From Comamonadaceae bacterium (lineage in GTDB: Bacteria > Pseudomonadota > Gammaproteobacteria > Burkholderiales > Burkholderiaceae_C), in the NCBI GenBank assembly GCA_947494405.1, contig CANLWQ010000146.1, positions 1-5,519 of the forward strand: a stretch of 5,519 nt of DNA, written 5' to 3'. Shown one piece after another: positions 1 through 5,519 of the stretch; position 1 is the first letter of the stretch, and every line of letters begins with the position of its first letter. The position numbers and the translations under genes are program-made. The notes beneath the pieces were generated by a model. It was not told the origin of the DNA. It did not search any database and worked only from the letters and a program-made list of their open reading frames with translations.

Positions 1-1
1 G

Positions 2-151
2 CCCAATGGAAAACTTATTATGTATTCCACCCAGACTCAGGGCAAAGAAGCCCTGATGACGACAACTTTGGATGGCAAAATACGCGCAAGACTTGCTGGG
101 CAGACATCCAACATGCGCGAACCCCAGTGGGGCCCCTTTCTTTACCCTTGA
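2..151 (+). CDS. tolB: TolB, C-terminal end (partial, cut by window start)
   Basis: Only the last 49 codons and a TGA stop are present; the reading frame is open to the left edge. TolB is the periplasmic beta-propeller protein of the Tol-Pal system. It binds Pal at the outer membrane and receives signals from TolA. The visible part contains a propeller-strand pattern (GKLIMYST, then ALMTTTLDGKIRARL) followed by the conserved TolB ending NMREPQWGPFLYP, which closes the last blade. pal starts 18 bases after the stop, the standard tolB-pal order, which supports the assignment. Nothing looks broken; the missing N-terminal part is simply outside the window. Confidence 0.93.
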   Translation, partial: PNGKLIMYSTQTQGKEALMTTTLDGKIRARLAGQTSNMREPQWGPFLYP

Positions 152-160
152 TTATTTTTT

Positions 161-164
161 GGAG
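161..164 (+). promoter_or_regulatory. Ribosome binding site of pal (GGAG)
   Basis: GGAG lies five bases before the ATG at 170, at the end of the 18-base tolB-pal gap and just after a run of six T. It fixes the pal start. It is the only clear Shine-Dalgarno sequence at a gene junction in this window. Confidence 0.8.
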
Positions 165-169
165 ATTTC

Positions 170-727
170 ATGAAAAAGTTTTTTAGCCTGTTTGCCTTGG
201 TTTTGTTGTTAAGCGCTTGTGCGTCTGGTGTCAAACTCAGTGATGTGCCTGTGGAGGATAAATCTGGCGCCAGCGTGTCTGTGGCACCTGAACCCGTCAA
301 GCCTGCGCCTGAGCCAACAAGCCCCAATGAAGCCAAATCGGCGGTGGTTCCTGTAGACACTGCGTCATCTGTCAATTTGTCCGCAGGTCCTGGAGGCAAT
401 GTCTCCAAAGTGATCTTTTTTGATTACGACAGCTACTCCGTCAAGCCCGAGTTTCAATCTACCATCGATGCGCATGCGCAGTTCCTCAAAGCCAACCCCA
501 GAGCCAAAGTTTCTCTGGAAGGCCATACCGATGAGCGCGGCGGACGTGAATACAACCTGGCCTTGGGTCAAAAACGCGCAGATGCGGTTAGACAAACATT
601 GAGCCTCTTGGGCGTGGCCGAGTCCCAAGTTGAGTCGGTCAGCTTTGGCAAAGAAAAACCTGCTGCACAAGGTGCCGATGAAGGCGCTTTTGCTAAAAAC
701 CGTCGCGCTGAGTTCTTCTACCGATGA
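170..727 (+). CDS. pal: Pal, peptidoglycan-associated outer-membrane lipoprotein
   Basis: Pal tethers the outer membrane to peptidoglycan and is the end point of the TolQRA motor, needed for outer-membrane constriction at division. The 185-residue protein has a lipoprotein signal with lipobox LSAC, so Cys17 is the expected lipidated residue. The next residue is Ala, not the Asp that retains lipoproteins in the inner membrane, consistent with outer-membrane sorting. Residues about 18-77 form a Pro/Ala/Val-rich linker, and about 78-185 an OmpA-like peptidoglycan-binding domain. That domain contains GHTDERGGREYN, and Asp121 and Arg136 are 15 residues apart, matching the diaminopimelate-contacting Asp/Arg pair of OmpA-like domains. 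It ends with the typical KNRRAEFFYR. The ATG at 170 has a good GGAG site. Its stop overlaps the cpoB start (ATGA at 724-727). Length and domain order are normal for the family. Confidence 0.96.
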   Translation: MKKFFSLFALVLLLSACASGVKLSDVPVEDKSGASVSVAPEPVKPAPEPTSPNEAKSAVVPVDTASSVNLSAGPGGNVSKVIFFDYDSYSVKPEFQSTIDAHAQFLKANPRAKVSLEGHTDERGGREYNLALGQKRADAVRQTLSLLGVAESQVESVSFGKEKPAAQGADEGAFAKNRRAEFFYR

Positions 728-1614
728 AATTCTGGCGTTTGTGCGCGCTTGTGTCCTTAGGCCTTGGGGCCTCCATATCGCAAGCCGCACTGTTTGAAGA
801 CGATGAGGCCCGCAGAGCTATTTTGGATTTGCGCCAACGCTTGGAGACTCTCAGGCAGGCGCAAATACAGTCTTCCGATCAAACACTGCAAAAGTCTCTT
901 GATCAAACCCAAAAACAAATAGATCTTTTGCGCAAGCAGCTTGAAGTTGACAGCTCTCAAGCCAAACAAGACGGCCGTCTGGCTGCTTTGCAATTGCAAT
1001 CTCAAATCGAAGCCCTTAAACAAGACATTGCTGGTTTGCGTGGTGAGCGAGAGCAGCTCGTCAGAGACATCAATTTGCTTCAACGAGCGCAAAAAGAGGC
1101 TGCCCTTGAGTTGGAAGACCGCTTACAAAAACTCTCTGAGCGATTGGCCAAGCGCGAAACCTCTGCTGCGGTCATTGAAGAAGATAACAAGGTCAACAAA
1201 GTAACGGTTCAAGTCGATGGCTTTGAGTTTTTGGCTGACCCAGAAGAAAAGCGGGATTTTGAGGCGGCATTTGTGCTTTTTCGCAAAGGTGATTTTTCTG
1301 CTGCGGCCAAAGGGTTTGCACAGTTTGTCAAAACCTATTCTGCTTCCGGTTACAAACCCAGCGCCTTGTATTGGCTGGGCAGCGCTAAGTTTGCTCGTCG
1401 CGACTTCAACGACGCTATTGCCCAGTTACGCACCGTGGTCACGGACTTTCCCAACCATGCGCGTGCGCCCGAGGCGATGTTGACCATTGGGAACGCCCAA
1501 ATCGACATCAAGCAAACCAAAGAAGCCCGTAAAACCTTTAATGAATTGCTGAAGTTGTACCCCACCACTGAAGCCGCGGCAGCCGCCAAGGACAGACTGG
1601 CCCAACTCAAATAA
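724..1614 (+). CDS. cpoB: CpoB (YbgF), Tol-Pal accessory coiled-coil/TPR protein
   Basis: In E. coli, CpoB is periplasmic, binds TolA and PBP1B, and coordinates peptidoglycan synthesis with outer-membrane constriction. Here a signal peptide of about 21 residues (hydrophobic core ALVSLGLGASIS, then QA/ALF) precedes LFEDDEARRAI, the motif that opens mature YbgF proteins. Residues about 28-146 are a Gln/Leu/Lys/Arg-rich coiled coil with heptad-like spacing, the trimerisation part in known homologues. A short linker follows, then about three tetratricopeptide repeats (roughly 178-208, 211-247, 248-292), including ALYWLGSAKFARRDF and the terminal Ala-rich helix. At 296 residues it is longer than the E. 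coli protein (about 263); the excess seems to lie in the coiled coil. The ATG overlaps the pal stop and no good Shine-Dalgarno precedes it, so translation is probably coupled to pal. Family and operon position agree. Confidence 0.94.
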   Translation: MKFWRLCALVSLGLGASISQAALFEDDEARRAILDLRQRLETLRQAQIQSSDQTLQKSLDQTQKQIDLLRKQLEVDSSQAKQDGRLAALQLQSQIEALKQDIAGLRGEREQLVRDINLLQRAQKEAALELEDRLQKLSERLAKRETSAAVIEEDNKVNKVTVQVDGFEFLADPEEKRDFEAAFVLFRKGDFSAAAKGFAQFVKTYSASGYKPSALYWLGSAKFARRDFNDAIAQLRTVVTDFPNHARAPEAMLTIGNAQIDIKQTKEARKTFNELLKLYPTTEAAAAAKDRLAQLK

Positions 1615-1615
1615 A

Positions 1616-2407
1616 GTGGATTCGCTTTTAGAAACCCAGACCGCCTTGGACAGTGCTGACCCCGACAGGCGATTTGGGGGTCTGGCGCGTTTGTATGGTG
1701 ATACCGGCGCTAAGCACATACGTCGTAGTCATGTGGTGGTGGTTGGCGTTGGCGGGGTGGGTTCTTGGGCTGTGGAGTGTTTGGCACGAAGTGGTGTTCG
1801 CGCTTTAACTTTGATTGATTTAGACCATATCTCTGAATCGAATATCAATCGCCAATTGCCAGCGCTCAGCACCACCTTAGGCATGTCCAAAGTGGTGGCA
1901 CTCCAACAAAGAATAGCCCTCATTCACCCGGATTGTGAAGTGATAGCCGTTGAAGAATTTATTGCACCAGATAACTGCCAAGCACTTTTGTCAGTTGGGG
2001 CAGATGCGGTGATTGATGCCTGTGACAACATGGCTGCTAAACAGGCCATGGCAGCATGGGCTTTGGCAACCCACACGCCTTTCATCACTGTGGGTGCGGC
2101 TGGTGGCAAGCGTTTTCCCCAGCGAGTCGATGTGGCGGACTTGGCTGAGGTGACGCACGATCCATTGCTGTCTTTGTTGCGTCAACGACTACGCAAGGAA
2201 AACGGCGCAGCATCTGCGGGCAAACCTATGGGTCTTTCGGCCGTTTTCAGCAAAGAAAGTGTCAGGTCTTCTCAATCTACAGACAATCAAACGGATCACT
2301 CTTTGAACTGCCATGGCTATGGTTCTGTGGTCACAGTGACAGCAACTTTTGGCAATTGTGCCGCCGCTTGGGTTTTAGACAGCTTGTCTAAAAACTCTGC
2401 GCAATGA
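1616..2407 (+). CDS. tcdA: TcdA (CsdL/YgdL), tRNA threonylcarbamoyladenosine dehydratase
   Basis: TcdA is an E1-like enzyme that uses ATP to cyclise the t6A at position 37 of ANN-decoding tRNAs into ct6A. The 263-residue protein carries RFGGLARLYG near residue 20, a Rossmann ATP-binding loop GVGGVGSWAVE (44-54), the LIDLDHI strand end (67-72), INRQ (77-80) with the Arg expected near ATP, and IDACDN (133-138). HDPL, then NCHGYGSVVTVTATFG near the C-terminus, matches TcdA rather than other E1-like families. The CxxC zinc pairs of MoeB/ThiF are absent, as expected for TcdA. Residues about 195-230 are a Ser/Ala/Gln-rich variable stretch. The chosen start is GTG, one base after the cpoB stop; a TTG at 1646 is an alternative that would also keep the RFGG region. 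No clear Shine-Dalgarno is seen, so coupling to cpoB is likely. Length is close to E. coli TcdA (268). Confidence 0.92.
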   Translation: MDSLLETQTALDSADPDRRFGGLARLYGDTGAKHIRRSHVVVVGVGGVGSWAVECLARSGVRALTLIDLDHISESNINRQLPALSTTLGMSKVVALQQRIALIHPDCEVIAVEEFIAPDNCQALLSVGADAVIDACDNMAAKQAMAAWALATHTPFITVGAAGGKRFPQRVDVADLAEVTHDPLLSLLRQRLRKENGAASAGKPMGLSAVFSKESVRSSQSTDNQTDHSLNCHGYGSVVTVTATFGNCAAAWVLDSLSKNSAQ

Positions 2408-2409
2408 GC

Positions 2410-2450
2410 TCGCGAAAATCAACAAAAAACAGTTATACTTTGCGGCTTTG
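2410..2450 (+). promoter_or_regulatory. Probable promoter of tRNA-Lys
   Basis: A near-consensus -10 box TATACT lies at 2434-2439. It is followed by a G/C-rich stretch (TGCGGC), which resembles the discriminator of stable-RNA promoters under stringent control. A -35 box is poor: the best candidate, TCGCGA at 2410-2415 with an 18-base spacer, matches only three of six consensus positions. The spacer is A-rich. Placement about 45 bases before the mature tRNA leaves room for a leader processed by RNase P. No terminator separates this from tcdA, so read-through from the Tol-Pal operon could also feed the tRNA. Confidence 0.5.
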
Positions 2451-2482
2451 CTGAAGCGCCAAAAGCGTCAAAGCATGAAGAT

Positions 2483-2558
2483 GGGACGTTAGCTCAGTTG
2501 GTAGAGCAGCGGACTTTTAATCCGTTGGTCGCTGGTTCGAATCCAGCACGTCCTACCA
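2483..2558 (+). tRNA. tRNA-Lys, anticodon UUU
   Basis: All cloverleaf parts can be paired by eye. The acceptor stem is GGGACGT (2483-2489) with ACGTCCT (2548-2554), with one G-U at the first pair. The D arm is GCTC/GAGC around a loop containing GG. The anticodon stem is GCGGA/TCCGT with loop CTTTTAA, placing anticodon TTT at 2516-2518. The variable loop is five bases. The T arm is GCTGG/CCAGC around TTCGAAT. The discriminator is A and CCA is encoded at 2556-2558. Total length is 76 bases. T at position 33 and A at 37 are as required, and A37 is where t6A/ct6A is made. It reads AAA and AAG lysine codons. Confidence 0.98.
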
Positions 2559-2571
2559 CCCCATCTAAGAC

Positions 2572-2605
2572 AAAAAAGCCAGTTCAAACAGAACTGGCTT
2601 TTTTT
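2572..2605. terminator. Bidirectional intrinsic terminator
   Basis: GCCAGTTC (2578-2585) pairs perfectly with GAACTGGC (2591-2598) around loop AAACA. The stem is preceded by six A and followed by seven T, so either strand shows a hairpin followed by a U tract. On the plus strand it lies 13 bases after the tRNA. On the minus strand it begins two bases after the stop of the ABC-F gene. It therefore ends both converging transcripts. Confidence 0.95.
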
Positions 2606-2607
2606 AT

Positions 2608-4542
2608 TTAAGCTTGTTCTGAATTTTCCAGCAGTTCAAGCCATTGCACTTCAAGCTTAGACAGTTTGGTTTCAGCGTCTTTGAGCTCTTTACCCAGCGC
2701 CATCAATTCATCGGTCTCCGTGGTTGCAGACATGGCCTCAAGTAAGCGGGTTTTTTCAAGCTCCAAGCCTTGCATATCGGATTCAACAAGCTGTTGTTGC
2801 TTTTGCAAAGTTTTTTGTTGCTGGCTAGGTTTGCTGTTTTTGATGACCACAGGTGCGGCTTTGGGCGCAGGGGTGTTCGACTCAGCTTGCGCCAAGGCCT
2901 TTAGCCTCTTTGCTTCGTCAAACAAGAATTGTTGGTAATCATCTAAGTCGCCATCAAATGGCGCGATGCCCCCTTTGGACACCAGCCAAAACTCATCACA
3001 AACCGCACGCAGCAATGCCCGGTCGTGACTGACCAGCATCACAGTGCCTTCAAACTCGTTGAGCGCCATAGACAAAGCCTCACGGGTGGTCAAGTCAAGG
3101 TGATTGGTAGGCTCATCCAGCAGCAACAGGTTAGGTCTTTGCCAAACCATCATGCACAACACCAAGCGGGCTTTTTCGCCGCCACTCATGCTGCCCACAC
3201 TTTGCTTGACCATGTCGCCACCGAAATTGAACTGCCCTAAATAGCTGCGCAAATCTTGCTCTCGGGTGGCCTGACCCGACAGCTTTCCCTCGGCAGTGAC
3301 TTTTTTCACCAGGGCAATCATGTGTTCTAACGGGTTATCCGCTGGTCGCAAAACATCCAATTCTTGTTGGGCAAAATAACCAATATTGAGGCCTTTGCCT
3401 TCGGTAATGTCACCACTCAATGCAGGTAAATCACGCGCAATGGTTTTCACCACAGTCGATTTGCCCTGTCCATTCGCGCCCAAGATACCTATGCGCTGAC
3501 CCGCCAAGACTGATTTGCTGACATCGCGCACGATGATGGTGGGAGAGGCGTCTGGCTCAGTGGGTGAGGCGCTGGCATAGCCAAAATTGACATGCTGCAT
3601 GGACAGCATGGGGTTGGGCAAGTTGGCTGGCTCTTTGAATTCAAATTGGAAATCAGCGTCCGACATCAAGGGGGCAATTTTTTCCATGCGGTCCAATGCC
3701 TTGACCCGACTTTGCGCTTGTTTGGCTTTGCTGGCTTTGGCTTTGAAGCGCGCAATGAATTTTTGCAAATGCGCGATTTTGTCTTGTTGCTTGGCAAACG
3801 CATTTTGCTGCAAGCTCATTTGCTCGGCCCGCATGTCTTCGAATTTGCTGTAGTTGCCGCCATAGCGGATCAACTTACCCGCATCGATATGCAAGGTGAC
3901 ATTGGTCACCGCATCTAAAAATTCTCGGTCATGGCTGATCACCAATAAAGTGCCTTCATAGCGCTTGAGCCAAGCTTCCAACCACACCAAGGCGTCTAAA
4001 TCCAAGTGGTTGGTGGGTTCATCTAGCAGCAAGAGTTCGGTAGGACACATCAATGCGCGTGCTAACTGCAAACGCATGCGCCATCCTCCCGAAAAACTGT
4101 TGACGGGGTTGTTCAACTCGCTGGTCTTGAAACCCAAGCCTTGAATCAAGGCTTGTGCTCTGGAGGCCGCATCATGCTCACCGGCATCGTACAAGCCCAT
4201 ATACGCATTGGCCATGCGTTCACCGTCGTCAGTGGCTTCGGCTGCTGCGACTTCAGCCCGAGCAGCCGTTAAGCCTGTGTCGCCTTCAATCACAAACTCG
4301 GTCGCGCTTTGGTTGGTCTCGGGCATGTCTTGGGCGACTTGGCCCATGCGCCATTGGGTGGGGATGTCAAATTCGCCCGAGTCCTCGGTCAAGCTGCGGT
4401 TGAGCAAAGCAAACAAAGATGATTTGCCAGCACCGTTGCGACCGACCAACCCCACTTTTTCACCAGGATTCAAGCTCACTGTGGCAAGGTCTAGCAGCAC
4501 TTTCGCGCCGCGACGCAAATTGATATTTTTCAGAGTGATCAT
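2608..4542 (-). CDS. yheS: ABC-F family ATPase, YheS type
   Basis: This is a soluble protein with two ATPase domains and no membrane segments, so it acts on the ribosome and is not a transporter. ABC-F proteins bind the E site and help stalled or difficult translation. Domain 1 has Walker A GRNGAGKS (34-41), signature SGGWRMRL (151-158), Walker B LLLDEPTNHLD (171-181) and switch SHD (203-205). The inter-domain linker, about 230-315, is Lys/Arg/Gln-rich (KASKAKQAQSRVKALDRME) as in the P-site-tRNA interaction motif. Domain 2 has GANGQGKST (355-363), SGGEKARL (453-460), LLLLDEPTNHLD (472-483) and SHD (505-507). A charged coiled-coil tail follows at about 570-640. RRGAKVLLD at the start, SGGWRMRL and FDGDLDDYQQ match YheS better than Uup or EttA. 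At 644 residues it is near E. coli YheS (637). The ATG overlaps the prmB stop and no strong Shine-Dalgarno is visible. Both catalytic Glu residues are intact. Confidence 0.93.
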   Translation of the reverse strand: MITLKNINLRRGAKVLLDLATVSLNPGEKVGLVGRNGAGKSSLFALLNRSLTEDSGEFDIPTQWRMGQVAQDMPETNQSATEFVIEGDTGLTAARAEVAAAEATDDGERMANAYMGLYDAGEHDAASRAQALIQGLGFKTSELNNPVNSFSGGWRMRLQLARALMCPTELLLLDEPTNHLDLDALVWLEAWLKRYEGTLLVISHDREFLDAVTNVTLHIDAGKLIRYGGNYSKFEDMRAEQMSLQQNAFAKQQDKIAHLQKFIARFKAKASKAKQAQSRVKALDRMEKIAPLMSDADFQFEFKEPANLPNPMLSMQHVNFGYASASPTEPDASPTIIVRDVSKSVLAGQRIGILGANGQGKSTVVKTIARDLPALSGDITEGKGLNIGYFAQQELDVLRPADNPLEHMIALVKKVTAEGKLSGQATREQDLRSYLGQFNFGGDMVKQSVGSMSGGEKARLVLCMMVWQRPNLLLLDEPTNHLDLTTREALSMALNEFEGTVMLVSHDRALLRAVCDEFWLVSKGGIAPFDGDLDDYQQFLFDEAKRLKALAQAESNTPAPKAAPVVIKNSKPSQQQKTLQKQQQLVESDMQGLELEKTRLLEAMSATTETDELMALGKELKDAETKLSKLEVQWLELLENSEQA

Positions 4543-5402
4543 GCCAACAATGCCGCTTTGCTGATCAACAGGACTTGGGCGTCCCCGGCGCTGGTGGACA
4601 GGCCTATAACTTCCAATTGGGGAAAGGCCGTGATGAAGTGCTCATACTCATGGCCTATTTCAAGCACCAAAATGCCATCGTCTTTCATATATTGCGGTGC
4701 TTCCAAAAGTAATTGGCGAATAAAGTCCATGCCGTCAGTGCCGCCCGCCAAAGCCAAACGGGGCTCGGCTTGAAATTCTGGCGGCAACAAGGCCATGCTG
4801 TGTGTGTTCACATAAGGTGGGTTACAGACTATCAAGTCCATCTCACCTTGGGTGGTTTGAAAACCATCAGACAAAGACAGGTGTATGCGGTCTTGCAAAC
4901 CGTGTCTTTCGATATTGATAGCAGCCACAGCCAATGCATCGGCTGAAATATCCGATGCCTGAACCTGTAACTGCGGGTAGGCCAGTGCGACCAACACTGC
5001 GAGACTGCCGCCGCCGGTGCACAAATCCAAGGCGGTGCTGGCCTGCGGGTTCAACCAAGCATCGATGCTGCCCTCGGCCAACACTTCAGCAATCAAGCTT
5101 CTGGGAATCAAACAGCGCTGGTCGACATGAAACGACACGCCTTGCAGCCATGCTTCTTGCGTGAGGTAGGCCAAGGGTTGGCGTGCGTGTATGCGTTGAT
5201 TTAGCATGTTTTGAACAGCTAGCTCCGCCTCAGGCGAGACTTCATCAGTCAATGTGTCGGAATCGACATCCAAAGGAATGCCCAGCGTGTACAACACCAA
5301 CCAAGCGGCTTCGTCAGCTGCTTGCAAAGTGCCTTGACCAAAACTCACTTGGGCTTGGTCTAATTCGCCAGCGCATTTGGCAATCAGTTGTGCCGGCGTC
5401 AT
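4539..5402 (-). CDS. prmB: PrmB, ribosomal protein L3 N5-glutamine methyltransferase
   Basis: PrmB uses S-adenosylmethionine to methylate the side-chain amide of a glutamine in ribosomal protein L3 (Gln150 in E. coli), aiding large-subunit assembly. The 287-residue protein has an N-terminal helical substrate-recognition part (about 1-95), the transition motif CLIPRSLIAEVL (97-108), the SAM-binding loop LDLCTGGGSLAV (125-136), acidic Asp151 in SDISADALAVA, and catalytic NPPYV (194-198). LPPEFQAEPRLALAGGTDGMDF after NPPY is closer to PrmB than to PrmC/HemK: E. coli PrmB has LP-EYRHEP-LGLASGTDG there. It is slightly shorter than E. coli PrmB (310). The start ATG (5400-5402) overlaps the dapE stop and the stop overlaps the yheS start, both as ATGA. 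There is no clear Shine-Dalgarno. PrmC is the main alternative; I consider it unlikely. Confidence 0.93.
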   Translation of the reverse strand: MTPAQLIAKCAGELDQAQVSFGQGTLQAADEAAWLVLYTLGIPLDVDSDTLTDEVSPEAELAVQNMLNQRIHARQPLAYLTQEAWLQGVSFHVDQRCLIPRSLIAEVLAEGSIDAWLNPQASTALDLCTGGGSLAVLVALAYPQLQVQASDISADALAVAAINIERHGLQDRIHLSLSDGFQTTQGEMDLIVCNPPYVNTHSMALLPPEFQAEPRLALAGGTDGMDFIRQLLLEAPQYMKDDGILVLEIGHEYEHFITAFPQLEVIGLSTSAGDAQVLLISKAALLA

Positions 5403-5519
5403 GCGCTGGTTTTGCGCTGAGGGTCAGCTTGCAAGTCTTGCAAAATTCGCAGATAAATATTTTTCAGCGCATCGATATCAGCAACACGGACAAACTCATT
5501 GATTTTGTGGATGCTGTCA
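5399..5519 (-). CDS. dapE: DapE, succinyl-diaminopimelate desuccinylase, C-terminal end (partial)
   Basis: The last 39 codons and a TGA stop are present; the frame runs off the right edge of the window (first complete codon at 5518). DapE removes succinate from N-succinyl-LL-diaminopimelate in the lysine and meso-diaminopimelate pathway, using a two-zinc active site. The fragment begins DSIHKINEFVRVADIDAL, the conserved end of DapE. The His in SIHKINE (codon at 5507-5509) corresponds to the C-terminal metal ligand known in H. influenzae DapE (His349). After that His there are 35 residues, against 27 in E. coli, giving a short polar tail (DPQRKTSA). The stop overlaps the prmB ATG. dapE next to prmB is common in Burkholderiales. 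Confidence 0.9.
   Translation of the reverse strand, partial: DSIHKINEFVRVADIDALKNIYLRILQDLQADPQRKTSA

Noticed and set aside
122..136. CCCC-AGT-GGGG hairpin plus GGGGCCCC palindrome near the end of tolB, with six T at 155-160, as a tolB-pal attenuator
   Set aside because: The stem is only four pairs, the T run is more than 20 bases further on, and the bases encode the conserved TolB ending (EPQWGPF). Coding constraint explains it.
365..790. 141-codon open frame on the minus strand opposite pal
   Set aside because: It lies wholly against pal and the start of cpoB, whose products are clearly recognised. Its translation resembles no family I know, so it is a shadow frame.
2536..2605. tRNA-Lys 3' end as an integration (att) site for a mobile element
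   Set aside because: There is no integrase gene and no direct repeat of the tRNA 3' end anywhere in the window; the sequence after it is a normal terminator and a housekeeping gene.
3592..3918. 108-codon plus-strand open frame opposite the ABC-F gene
   Set aside because: It is antisense to a conserved linker and ATPase region with intact motifs; there is no recognisable domain or ribosome binding site.
2608..4542. ABC-F gene as an antibiotic-resistance (ARE) factor or ABC exporter
   Set aside because: There are no membrane segments, and the motifs follow the chromosomal YheS type in a housekeeping operon; nothing points to acquired resistance.
4208..4564. 118-codon plus-strand open frame opposite the start of yheS and end of prmB
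   Set aside because: It is antisense to Walker A and neighbouring conserved sequence, and its low-complexity Ser/Ala-rich translation is typical of a mirror frame.
4539..5402. Methyltransferase as PrmC (release-factor methylase)
   Set aside because: The sequence after NPPYV (LPPEF, EPRLALAGGTDGMDF) and linkage to dapE fit PrmB better, and there is no prfA nearby.

Overview
The window looks like an ordinary stretch of a betaproteobacterial chromosome, most likely Burkholderiales and perhaps Comamonadaceae-like, with roughly balanced base composition. I base this on the protein sequences and on gene order: tolB-pal-cpoB on one side and a dapE-prmB-ABC-F cluster on the other. Genus cannot be fixed from the sequence alone. 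I see no insertion sequence, phage gene, CRISPR array or defence module, and no block of clearly foreign codon use.

Left part, plus strand (1-2407): the 3' end of tolB, then pal, cpoB (ybgF) and tcdA. This is the distal half of a Tol-Pal operon. TolB and Pal form the periplasmic and outer-membrane arm of the Tol-Pal machine, which constricts the envelope at division. CpoB is its periplasmic coiled-coil/TPR partner, which links it to peptidoglycan synthesis. tcdA encodes a tRNA-modifying E1-like enzyme; it follows cpoB with one spacer base, so it is probably co-transcribed.

Middle (2408-2607): a 200-base non-coding segment. It holds a probable promoter, a complete tRNA-Lys (anticodon UUU, CCA encoded) and a strong, symmetrical intrinsic terminator. 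The terminator closes the rightward transcript and, read from the other side, the leftward operon.

Right part, minus strand (2608-5519, transcribed right to left): the 3' end of dapE, then prmB, then an ABC-F ATPase of the YheS type. All junctions are four-base ATGA overlaps. The genes serve diaminopimelate/lysine synthesis, methylation of ribosomal protein L3, and ribosome rescue or assistance.

The two operons converge on the tRNA-Lys/terminator island. Every gene appears intact except tolB and dapE, which the window edges cut. No clearly undescribed system is visible. The points most worth a second look are tcdA lying beside a tRNA of the class it modifies, the compact two-way termination arrangement, a perfect 7-base complement flanking the tRNA, and the chain of overlapping start/stop codons without good Shine-Dalgarno sequences.
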